Shown here one piece after another: positions 31,254 through 41,473 of a stretch of 64,000 nt of DNA (its first letter is position 1; each line of letters begins with the position of its first letter). The stretch comes from Platanthera guangdongensis (Eukaryota > Streptophyta > Magnoliopsida > Asparagales > Orchidaceae), in assembly GCA_039583875.1 (NCBI GenBank), contig CM077158.1, positions 236,398,453 to 236,462,452 on the forward strand, read 5' to 3'. The notes beneath the pieces were generated by a model. That model ran no database searches and was not told the DNA's origin. It saw nothing but the letters and a program-made list of their open reading frames with translations. Position numbers and translations under genes: made by a program.

Positions 31254-33492
31254 TATATGAAACTGCCTATTTGTACTAAGGACAATTTTGCTATATGGAA
31301 ACAAAGCATAATATTGTTCATGGAAGCCTCAGATCCAAGAATCTTTATTACTGTACAAGAAGGACCATATGTACCAATGAAGACATCAGTCCTAGATGCA
31401 AATGTTTAAACCCCCATGAAACTGTCAGAAATGACAGAGGATGAGGTGGTACTTGTCACCATGGATAAAAGGTCACAGAATATAATAGTTAGTGCAATAG
31501 ACAATTCCACCTTTCAGAATCTTGGCACTAAAATACATCAAAGGAGATGTGAGATACACTCAAAGTATAAATGGAAGGTACAGAATAGGTAAGAGATGAC
31601 AAAAAATCTCTCCTCAACCAACAGTATGAGGCCTTTATACATGCAAAGAATTAATCTATAGAACAATGCTATGAAAAGTTCTTTAGAATAGTAATGACTT
31701 AAGAAACTATGACATAATTTTCTCAAATTATGAGCTAAATGACAAGTTCTTAAGATCTCTAAATAAAGAATGCGACATCAAGATTTGTGCAGTAAGAGAA
31801 ATGGGGAATCTAATAAATATGTTACCCCAAGACTTGTATGGGAAGCTCATGTCACATGAGTTTCAGCAAAACTCTAGAAAAGCTGAAGCAGAATCTGTTA
31901 GAAGTTCATTTCAGACTAAATCAGTGGCCTTCAAAGCTGATACGTCTAAAAAGGCTAGCAGAGAAATCTCATCATCACCCAGAAGGGATGAAGATACAAA
32001 TAGCACTGAAATCTGTTCTTCATCAGAAGATCTATTAGATGATGAATTAGCACTATTTACCAGGCAATTCAAGAAAATGCTAAGGAGAAGGAAGCAGTGG
32101 AACAAAGAGAACCCTTCTGGATCAAGCTCCAGTAAAAACAAAGACAATCACAGATACAAATATGCGGTCAGATATGATACTCATCAGAACAAACAATCTA
32201 AGACTGACATTATTTTCTTTTGTTGTAATAGGCATGGGCATGTCATAGCTGATTGTCTAGTAAAAAGAAAGGAAAACAAAAGTCAAAAGAGAAGAAGTTC
32301 TATAAGAATAAGAAATCAGAGAAGGGTCTGATGGCAAAGAAATCTAAGACCTTATCTGATAGTGATACTGACTCAACTGAGTTAGAACAAGAATTTCCTG
32401 GATTAATCTCCAGTGAAGAAGATTTCATCAGAAAGGCTATTTATAAAAGTAAAAACTATATACCTTCATCACACTATGGTGATTTTGAAGAAGAAATGGA
32501 GATCAATTTAATAGCACTATCTGATGATTCAGAAACAGAAACACTTGACTGTCAGAATACTCATGTAATCTATGACAATTCAACAAGTACAAAAACTTCT
32601 GTATATGAGACTGAGGATGAGCTAGACTCATGTGACTCAAAGAATGATTCACATAAGACTAACTCTGTGACTGAACTACAACAGCTAACAGTCAAATTTG
32701 GAAAGTTGTGGGAAGCCCTAATAAATAGTAAGAAGCTTGTCAAAGAACAAGCTGAAGAAATAACATCACTAAAAGGTTTTCAGTATCATCATAGGATGGA
32801 TACTCAGAAAATTGGTCTTCAAAGTTCTAAGTTGGCAATGTTGACAAAGATCATTGATGATCAAATCTTATTGCTGAAACAGAAGGATGAAACTATTCAG
32901 AGGCTGGAACTCAAACTCCTGAATGAGAAAAAGTTAGTTCAATAATTTTCTAAACCTAAAATTGTATTGTCTATTATAAATACCTTCTCAGGAACACCTG
33001 GTAGTGGTCTTGGGTATGTTAAACCCAATAAGAAAAGAGGCAAAAGCTGACAAGATAAAAGCATCCAGTATTCCACTGCCAGTAATTCAGACTAAAGGAA
33101 AATAAATCCTGAAGTCTGGACAAGTTGGACCAAGTTCATATGTGAATAGGAAAGCTATTCCTAATGTGACTGCTCCAAGGAGGATAGTTGTAACTAAGAA
33201 ACAAAACAACTTGTTTGCTCTCAGTCAAATTATAACAGTCAAGTGTGCCGATTCCTGTACTAAGGGTTGTCAGCACAAAGTTCCTTCTGGTCCTCCAAAG
33301 AGGAGGTACAACATATATGAATGTTGGTGTTGTGGAAAGATAAGACAATTTACCTTGGACTATTGGTTCAATTACTCATTGTCTCATATTCAGAAAAGAT
33401 ATCCAATTAAGAAGCTTACTGGTGATTTCAATGGAACCACAACTAACAAGAACCTAGGACCCAAAACAATTTGGGTTCCTAAGGAAAAATAA
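31254..33492 (+). pseudogene. Element D gag, main part (many breaks)
   Basis: Homologous along its length to element C Gag: MEASDPRIFITVQEGPYVPM near 31321-31380, the first zinc knuckle CCNRHGHVIADC near 32222-32257, and acidic and coiled-coil regions to 32945. A decayed second knuckle (CWCCGKIRQFTLDY, H and last C lost) is near 33325-33365. Stops occur near 31408, 31588 and 31650, with frameshifts near 32260 and 32945-33140. The end, GPKTIWVPKEK and TAA (33490-33492), matches the gag ends of other family members. Confidence 0.88.
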
Positions 33493-33507
33493 AATCTGAT
33501 TTTGCAG
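33493..33507 (+). promoter_or_regulatory. Putative 3' splice site at gag/pol boundary of element D
   Basis: After the gag stop comes AATCTGATTTTGCAG, ending in a pyrimidine-rich stretch plus GCAG, as in element C. Confidence 0.4.
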
Positions 33508-35379
33508 GAATGTCCAAGCACTAGAGACTGACCAATCTGGTACTTGGATAGTGGATGTTCCAGACACATGACTAGAAGAAGAGATAATCTAAGAGAATTT
33601 ATCCCCATGGAGAATGGACCAAAAGTGATCTTTGGTGGAGCTGACAAAGGAATAGCCAAAGGTTATGGTAAGATCACAAATGGCTTAGTCACTCTCACTA
33701 AAGTAGCTTATGTGGAAGGGTTGCAACACAACCTTATAAGCATAAGTCAACTTTGTGATCTTGGCTATGATATTTTTTCCACAAAGATGAGTGCCTAATT
33801 AAGAAGTCAAGTAACCAAGAGGTTATCTTGACAGACACTAGATGTGGGAATATTTATTCTTTGAATTTTCTTTGTTTAAAGTCAGACTCAACCTTATGTC
33901 TAGTTGCAAATGAGAAAGCCTCACACTGTGTCAAATGGCACAAGAGGCTAGCTCATTTAAACTACAAGGCAATAGGCAAACTTTTCAGTAAAGAGCTTGT
34001 TAGGAATGGCCCTAACATTAAATGCTCAAAGAAGAGCATATGCTCAGCATGCCAAAAAGACAAGCAAACTAAAATAACATTCAAAAGTATTGAATGTAAG
34101 GATTCAGTGAGGTTTTTATACCTCTTGTATATGAACTTGTTTGGTCCTATGTCAGTTCATAGTTTAGGAAGAAGAGTTTACACTTTTCTAATAGTTGATG
34201 ACTATTCCAGGTTCACTTGGGTTTTCTTTGTAAGAAAAATGTCTGAAACCCCTGATGTCTTCAAGACTTTTGTCAAACAAATTCAGAATGAATTAAACAG
34301 CTCAGTGGTCAAAATTAGAAGTGATCATGGAACTGAGTTTCAATCTGATTATATGACAAAGTTTTGTGAAGAATTTGGGTTTCAGCAAGGGTTTTCCTCA
34401 CCAAGAACACCTAAACAGAATGGGATTGCTGAGAGGAAGAAAATGACTCTCATTGAAGCTGGAAGAACCATGCTGAGTGATTCTTCACTTCCAAAATACT
34501 TCTGGACTGAAGCTATTAACACAGCTTGTCATGTTCTTAATAGAGCTTCAATCAACAAAAGATTGAATAAAACTCCTTATGAACTTAAAAAGGGCAGAAA
34601 ACCAAACTTGACCTATTTTAGAATCTTTGGATGTAGATGTTATGTCCTAAATAATGGAAAAACATATCTATCCAAGTTTGCTGAGAAGTCCTATAATAGC
34701 TTATTTATTGGTTATAGTGACTACAGTAAGGCCTATATGGTCTACAACTTGAGCGATCAAGTTGTGGAAGAGTCTGTTCATGTTGTATTTGATGAAAGTT
34801 CTATGTTTTACAATGATAAGTTAGGTTCATTAAGCACAACAAGTGAAGACTTAAAGCTAAAGGACTTGAATATAGATGATATTGCTCCAACAAGCTATAA
34901 TATGCAAGATGGAGTCAACATAGTTGAAGAAGTGCTTGCATGGGAATAATAAGGAGAAGAAACTCAGCATGATATAGGTGGTCAAGGAGAATAAGTCACA
35001 TTATCTATGGCTATCAGACATGTAAGGGATCATCCAAGAGATTTTATCATAGGAGATGTTGCATAGGGTGTGACTACAAGAAGCAAACATCACAACACAG
35101 TGATGTATTCAAGCTTTCTGTCCCAGACGGAACCAAAGAAATTTGAAGAAGCTAATGTGGATCCATTTTGTATAAGTGCAATGCAGGAAGAATTGAACCA
35201 GTTCAAGAGGTGCAATGTCTGAATGTTGGTTCCCAGACCAGATAATTATAACATTATAGGAACCAAATGGATATATAGAAACAAACTAGATGAGAATGGG
35301 GTTATAGTCTGAAATAAAACTAGATTGGTTGCAAAGGATATAGACAAAGAATTGGGTATAGACTTTGATCAATCCTTTG
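33508..35379 (+). pseudogene. Element D pol, first part (protease, integrase, start of RT)
   Basis: Protease WYLDSGCSRHMTR is at about 33537-33580. The integrase zinc region (HKRLAHLN ... CSACQKDKQ) is at 33941-34065. The integrase core has VDDYSRFTWVFFV, RSDHGTEF and PKQNGIAERKK (34190-34440), and the integrase reading is open from 33828 to 34949. RT starts near 35090. Breaks: a TGA near 33530, a frameshift near 33795-33828, stops at 34947-34949 and in the RT part near 35219 and 35310. Element E cuts the RT at 35379; the reading resumes at 39563. Confidence 0.88.
35375..35379. repeat. Left target-site duplication of element E (CTTTG)
   Basis: The partner is at 39558-39562; D's RT reading flanks both. 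Confidence 0.93.
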
Positions 35380-36775
35380 TGTTGGAACCCTAGTTCTGAT
35401 TTGGGTAAGGAACACTATTAGGAATATTAGATTGACCCAACATGTATAGTCATGGGTCATAGGATTATTTCTAGGCTTGGTCATTCAGAAGGACTCTCCA
35501 GAATTGCAGAAAAGAAGTCCAAGAAATACAGTTAAGACAAAGGCAGAAAATCAGATCGACGATCGTCGAACGCAGTTCGACGAACGGCGATATCCGGTCG
35601 ATGAATTCTGAGTTGCTTCTCTGAACTCAGGTCGATGATCTCAAGACTCAAGCAAGGCTGTGTCGACACCATCACAGCAACTGTGTCGACACTCAATAGT
35701 TCTCTCAGCTCGATGAACACAGAAACTGAGCTCGACAAACTGCAAGCTCCGGTCGACGAATGCAGGCAAGATATTCAGCTCGACAAATCTAGCTGAGTTT
35801 GACGAATGTTGAACTCTGGTCGACGATTGATGAACTGAACGAAAGTTCAGGTCGACGATTTCTGAGCAATCAGCAACAGTTGGCAGAATTAATTGGGGAT
35901 TAATTGCAGTCAACATTCCCAGTGAAAATAGTCGTTCAAACGGACAGTTATAGAGGAATTAAGTGAGGATCAGTTTCCAAAGCATCTTCACTCTCTGGAA
36001 TGTCTCTTCCACCATCAAGTCTACAGAATTCAAATAGAGGGAAGTAGAAAGAATCAATCATGAAGAACAACAGACAGAAACAGAAGAAAATTCACTGTAG
36101 AGACCAAACAGAGACAGAGAAATAAAGACACGGAAAGGGCAATATCAATACAGTAACTAGAAGCCCTAGACCAGAGCGATAATAGCTATCTGAAGAAGAA
36201 GAAGAACATCCTATCACTATCAAGAGTCTTCTTCTTCCCTATCACTGCAGGACAACTTCAGAAGGACAACAGAGCACTATCTGTAAAAAGAAGTTCCTGA
36301 AGCAAATTTCTGGTCCATGCATTTTAGGTCTTTGAAGACCTATCACCTTGAAGCAGTGCTCCAGCTTTCCTGATACACTCAATATCTCAGGGGGAGCATC
36401 TGCTAACATCAATATCCACATAGTCTTCTCAGTTGCTATTGAGAAAGAGAAGATTTCCATCACCTCTTTTCCCCTCCTGTATAAAGGGTTGTCATCTCCC
36501 TTCAAAAGTGATTCCTGGTTGCAAGTCTCCTTCCAAAAGACTTGAGTTGGTTTTTGGGGACCTGATCAAAACTCATTGGTGACAGGCACCTGATCAAAAA
36601 CCTGAGTGGATTCCTACCAGGGTGGTAGAAGAGTAGACTACCCAGATTTGGGGAACCACTATAAAATCCTTGTGTCTTTTCTGTGTGGCTTGATTTCTTT
36701 CTGCATTTCTTATTGTATAGTTGTGCTGTGATATTTATAACTCTAATCAGCTTAAGTTAAGATCTGTCTCTTTCA
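35380..36775 (+). repeat. 5' LTR of element E
   Basis: It starts TGTTGGAACCCTAG and ends CTCTTTCA. U3 has CGTCGAAC/TCGACGA pairs at 35557-35866 plus two GTGTCGACAC copies (35660-35692), a mix of the two family motifs. The TATA box TATAAAG is at 36480-36486. Confidence 0.94.
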
Positions 36776-36777
36776 AT

Positions 36778-36793
36778 TGGTATCAAAGCGAGG
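36778..36793 (+). other. Primer-binding site of element E
   Basis: TGGTATCAAAGCGAGG, two bases after the LTR; the same variant as element C. Confidence 0.9.
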
Positions 36794-36887
36794 TTGGTTA
36801 AAATACCATACCTTAATTGTTTGTACGGGCTAACACCTGAACCACAAAGATCCTTTGATAGATCTTAAGAATCTTTTGAGTTTTATC

Positions 36888-37832
36888 ATGGCACAAATTG
36901 CAGATGTTTCAAGCACCAGACTTCCCATGTGCAATCTAGATAAGTTTGCATCATGGAATACAAGGATTAGATTTTATATGGACTTCATTGATGAAAACAT
37001 CTTCAAATCTGTTTTGTCAGGTCCAGCTCAACCTCAGAATACAACAAGCATCAATGTTGTTCCATCATCTCAATGGACAGATGCCCAAAAAAGGATGAAG
37101 ATTGCTGATGCACAAGCAATGAACATTCTGGCACAATCAATGTCTGATGACATTTTTGAAGAGGTTGCTGGATGTTCATCAGCAAAGGAAATGTGGGACT
37201 CCATCACAGCAATGGCTGCTAGATCAGCAAAAGAAAGAATATTTGAAACTGAATCCTGGAGTGAATCAGATGCTTCATCTTGCACAACTGAGGATGAAGA
37301 AGAAGCAAGAGCAAAAGAATTTTGCCTAATGGCAATAGATGCTTCTCGCAGCAGCTATGCTACAGAATCTGAAGAATCAGAGTATGAATCAGATGAAGAA
37401 GATCGGGTTATTTCTTCCCTTGACTCTTCTTCAGCTAAACTTAACACTGATTTCCGATTATCACATGAAAATCATCAGAAAATCTTAGTTCAAAATATTT
37501 CGTCAAACGGAGATCGACGACATCAATACTATTCGTCGAACTCAGATCGACGAACTATGAACAAAGATTTTGTTTTGAACCATTCAGGACTCTGTACTCG
37601 ACGAAACAAACTTAATTCGTCAAACAGAGATCGACGAAAATGGATCACAGAAAACAGTTATTATCATTCTGTGAATAAAGATCAACGATCTCAATATCAT
37701 TCGTCGAACTCAGATCGACGAAAATATTTTTCGTCGAACTCAGAATTTCAAAACATAAATTTTTTTTCCTTTATTTTTGATTATTTTAAAAGAGAACCAG
37801 GACCCAAGGTTATCTGGGTCCAGAACTCCTAA
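36888..37832 (+). CDS. Shortened Gag of element E (intact, 314 residues)
   Basis: An open frame from ATG 36888 (MAQIADVSSTRLPMCNLDKF) to TAA at 37832. Residues 1-110 match the N-terminal Gag domain of element B. Then about 240 residues present in B, including the zinc knuckle, are missing, and the match resumes in the acidic region (ESWSESDASS ... KEFCLMAIDAS). The C-terminal half is the palindrome cluster read as protein (SSNSDRR repeats). It ends with the family's GPKVIWVQ segment. Without the knuckle it may assemble but bind RNA poorly; this is inference. The lack of stops in a non-autonomous element stands out next to the broken gag of B. Confidence 0.85.
   Translation: MAQIADVSSTRLPMCNLDKFASWNTRIRFYMDFIDENIFKSVLSGPAQPQNTTSINVVPSSQWTDAQKRMKIADAQAMNILAQSMSDDIFEEVAGCSSAKEMWDSITAMAARSAKERIFETESWSESDASSCTTEDEEEARAKEFCLMAIDASRSSYATESEESEYESDEEDRVISSLDSSSAKLNTDFRLSHENHQKILVQNISSNGDRRHQYYSSNSDRRTMNKDFVLNHSGLCTRRNKLNSSNRDRRKWITENSYYHSVNKDQRSQYHSSNSDRRKYFSSNSEFQNINFFSFIFDYFKREPGPKVIWVQNS
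37500..37745. repeat. Palindrome cluster inside gag of element E
   Basis: Units such as TCGTCGAACTCAGATCGACG, as in the E LTR and in the gag of element B, kept in an open frame. Confidence 0.8.
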
Positions 37833-38161
37833 CATCTCCTTGCAGGAAAAGAATTCAGTCCAGCAAATATACAGTATATCAGTGGCTGAATAATTTGTGC
37901 AAGGCTATGCATATAGGGGGAGATGCCTGTAAATGAAGCTGTAGAAATTCCAGCAGTAGCAGCAGTTTGTGGGGATTGTAGCAGCAGCAGCAACAACAGA
38001 TTATAATACTGCAGATTTGGGCAAGGATCAACAGCAGCTATATCAGCAGCAACAGCAACAGTAGTAGTACTTGATCCAGATTTAGTGGGAGATTGTATTT
38101 AATTGCCTTGTATTTTACTTATATTTATGTAAATAGTGTCCTTACCGAAATAGGGGGAGAT
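37833..38161 (+). other. 3' internal tail of element E with two purine tracts
   Basis: A CATCTCCTTGCAG site directly follows the gag stop (the position of the gag/pol site in other elements). There are CAG-rich repeats (37980-38070) and an internal purine tract ATAGGGGGAGATG (37911-37923). The final polypurine tract AAATAGGGGGAGAT is at 38148-38161, before the 3' LTR. No coding potential is seen. The last ~60 bases resemble the end of element B. Confidence 0.7.
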
Positions 38162-39557
38162 TGTTGGAACCCTAGTTCTGATTTGGGTAAAGAATACTAT
38201 TAGGAATATTAGATTGACCCAACATGTATAGTCATGGGTCATAGGATTATTTCTAGGTTTGGTCATTCAGAAGGACTCTCCAGAATTGCAGAAAAGAAGT
38301 CCAAGAAATGCAGTTAAGACAAAGGCAGAAAATCAGATCGACGATCATCGAACGCAGTTCGACGAACGGCGATCTCCGGTAGACGAATTCTGAGTTGCTT
38401 CTCTAAACTCAGGTCGACGATGTCAAGACTCAAGCAAGGCTGTGTCGACACCATCACAGCAACTGTGTCGACACTCAACAGTTCTCTCAGCTCGACGAAC
38501 ACAGAAACTGAGCTCGACGAACTGCAAGCTCCGGTCGACGAACACAGGCAAGATATTCAGCTCGACGAATCTAGCTGAGTTCGACGAATGTCGAACTCAG
38601 GTCAATGATTGATGAACTCGACGAAAGTTCAGATCGACGATTTCTAAGCAATCAGCAACAGTTGGCAGAATTAATTGGGGATTAATTGCAGTCAACATTC
38701 CTAGTGAAAATAGCCGTTCAAACGGATAGTTACGGAGGAATTAAGTGAGGATCAATTTCCAAAGCATCTTCACTCTCGGGAATGTCTCTTCCACCATCAA
38801 GTCTACGGAATTCAAATAGAGGGAAGTAGAAAGAATCAATCAGGAAGAACAACAGAGAAAAACAGAAGAAAATTCACTGTAGAGAACAAACAGAGACAGA
38901 GAAAGAAAGACACAGAAAGGGCAATATCAATACAGTAACTAGAAGCCCTAGACCAGAGCGATAATAGCTATCTAAAGAAGAAGAAGAACATCCTATCACT
39001 ATCAAGAGTCTTCTTCTTCCCTATCACTGCAGGACAACTTCAGAAGGACAACAAAGCATTATCTGTCAAAAGAAGTTCCTGAAGCAAATTTCTAGTCCAG
39101 GCATTCTAGGTCTTTGAAGACCTATCACCCTGAAGCAGTGCTCCAGCTTTCCTGATACACTCAATATCTCAGGGGGATCATCTACTAACATCAATATCCA
39201 CATAGTCTTCTCAGTTGCTATTGAGAAAGAGAAGATTTCCATCACCTCTTTTCCCCTCCTGTATAAAGAGTTGTCATCTCCCTTCAAAAGTGATTCCTGG
39301 TTGCAAGTCTCCTTCCAAAAGACTTGAGTTAGTTTTTGGGAACCTGATCAAAAGTCATTGGTGACAGGCACCTGATCAAAAACCTGAGTGGATTCCTACC
39401 AGGGTGATAGAAGAGTGGACTACCCAGATTTGGGGAACCACTATAAAATCCTTGTGTCTTTTCTGTGTGGCTTGATTTCTTTCTGTATTTCTTATTTTAT
39501 AGTTGTGCTGTGATATTTATAACTCTAATCAGTTTAAGTTAAGATCTATCTCTTTCA
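38162..39557 (+). repeat. 3' LTR of element E
   Basis: Its 1396 bases match 35380-36775 with scattered differences. The palindrome cluster is at 38338-38645 and the TATA box at 39262-39268. Confidence 0.94.
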
Positions 39558-39562
39558 CTTTG
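39558..39562. repeat. Right target-site duplication of element E (CTTTG)
   Basis: The partner is at 35375-35379. Confidence 0.93.
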
Positions 39563-40835
39563 CACCAATGGCAAGATTGGAGGCTATAAGACTCTTCTTA
39601 GCATATGCAGCCTACAAATGATTCAAAGTATATCAAATGGATGTGAAGTCAGCCTTTCTAAATGGTAATCTTAAAGAAAGAGTTTATGTAGAGCAACCCT
39701 CGGGTTTTGTTGATTCTGCTAAACCTACTCATGTATATTTACTTCTAAGAGCTCTTTATGGTTTAAAACAAGCCCCAAGGGCTTGGTATGAGACTCTGTC
39801 TAAGTTCCTTCTAGAGAATAAATTCTCAAGAGGGAAAATAAACAAAACACTATTCCTAAGGGATGTCAAAGGCAAGACCATCTTAGTACAGATATATATT
39901 GATGACATAATATTTGGTTCTACTGATGAGTCACTTTGCATTAGATTTGCCAAATTAATGCAAGGTAAGTTTGAGATGAGTAGCATGAGTGAACTCAAGT
40001 TTTTCTTGGGTCTCCAAGTTAAGAAAACTTTAGATGTACTTTTCATTAGTCAGTGTAAGTTCACCAAGGAGATAATCAAGAAGTATGACATGGAAACATC
40101 CACTTCATTGAAAACTCCCATGGGGTTAAGTATGTTTTTAGATAAAGATGGTGCTGGGAAGCCAGTTGATATCACATTGTATAGAGGTATAATTGGTTCA
40201 CTACTCTATCTAACAGCCAGTAGACCAGACATAATGTATGTTACTTGTGTCTATGTCAGGTATCAAGCATGCCCTAAGGAGTCTCATTATACTGCAGTTA
40301 AAAGAATATTGAGATATCTAAAGGGCACACCTAATCTTGGCCTATGGTATCCCAGGAATAGTGATTTTGATTTAATAGGCTATTCAGATGTAGTCTATGC
40401 ATGATGCAAGGAAGACAGGAAAAGCACATCAGGGTCATGTCAATTTCTTGGAAGAAGGTTGGTGTCATGGAGCAACAAAAAGCAGACAAGTGTAGCAATA
40501 TCCACAACTGAATCAGAGTACATTTCTGCTGGTGGTTGTTGTGCACAATTGCTCTGGATTAAGCATCAGTTACAAGATTATAATTTATAGCTAAAATTCC
40601 TTTATACTGTGATTCTACAAGTGCTATTTATATTGCAAATAATCTTGTGTCACATAGTAGAACTAAGCACATTGAAATTAGATATCATTTTATTAGAGAA
40701 CATGTAGAAAATGAAGATATTAGCTTAGAATTTATTCCTACAAATAGACAGATTGTTGGTAACTTTACTAAGCCTTTGGAAGAAGAGAAATATAATTTCT
40801 TTAAATTTGAACTTGGATTGTTAAATCTTGAGTAA
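39563..40835 (+). pseudogene. Element D pol, last part (RT and RNase H)
   Basis: RT continues after element E: MARLEAIRLFLAYAA, then [10 protein letters not shown] at 39637 (preceded by a CAA codon where B and C have stops), and YIDDIIFGS near 39895-39925. RNase H has lost continuity: a TGA near 40402, a frameshift near 40590, then TKHIEIRYHF and the C-terminus (FTKPLEEEKYNFFKFELGLL). TAA is at 40833-40835. An extra TGA lies near 39618. The open RT stretch 39637-40404 is the longest intact piece. Confidence 0.88.
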
Positions 40836-40952
40836 AACAGTAATAACTTAAGTATAAAACTTATAAATCAGTAATTAAGTATACTCACTTAGGTTTCAAA
40901 AACAAGCTACAAAAGTGTTACAAATCAACACTTAAGAAAAACAAAATTTTGA

Positions 40953-41283
40953 CTAGTCAGTGTCGAGACACAAGAAAATGTGCCGACACTGTATGTAGTA
41001 ATGTGTCGAAACACTAAAAAGTGTGTCGACACTACAGATAGTAATGTGTCGAGACACCAGAAAGTGTGTCAACACTATAGATAGTAATGTGTCGAGACAC
41101 ATGATTATTTCGACACAGGATGACTTTAGGTGATGAGACACTAAAGTAGGTGTCTAGACATACGGGTGTCGAGAGCCTAAGGTATATGTGTAGAGAGACA
41201 TAAAACTTGTGTCGACACTCAAGATTTGTGTCGACACATCTCGATAAACTTGTGTCGACACTTAATACTGGTGTGGACACTAG
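40953..41283. repeat. Palindrome cluster in the pol/env spacer of element D
   Basis: Repeated GTGTCGAGACAC and GTGTCGACAC copies between the pol stop and the env-like ATG, the family motif of C and D. Confidence 0.8.
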
Positions 41284-41346
41284 GTCATTTCCAAAATACT
41301 TGGAACAGATTTAGCAGCGCGCCTTTTCAACTTCTGCGACATCTAC

Positions 41347-41354
41347 TATAAATA
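41347..41354 (+). promoter_or_regulatory. Putative internal TATA box before env-like ORF of element D
   Basis: TATAAATA in CTACTATAAATAGCG, 64 bases after the palindrome cluster and 120 bases before ATG 41474. The position corresponds to those in B and C, although the surrounding sequence is diverged. Confidence 0.5.
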
Positions 41355-41473
41355 GCGCAAGAAAGAAGGTGTTGTCTATGCTTACCTAAATTCCTGAGAG
41401 ATTGAACCCTGAGTGTCTAGACCTAGAACTCCTTTAGTCGACACATCATCTTCTTCAATCCCTCTCAATTCTA

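Larger units (their letters stand above)
35380..39557 (+). mobile_element. Element E: gag-only, non-autonomous Sirevirus-type element (TR-GAG-like)
   Basis: A complete 4178-base insertion with two LTRs of equal length (1396 bases; 35380-36775 and 38162-39557) and the 5-bp duplication CTTTG at 35375-35379 and 39558-39562. The inside holds a PBS, one open gag-derived ORF, a short A/G-rich tail and a polypurine tract; there is no pol or env-like sequence. LTR ends, gag and motif clusters relate it to element B. It would need enzymes from a full-length relative to move. Elements with LTRs and only gag have been called TR-GAG. Confidence 0.93.
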
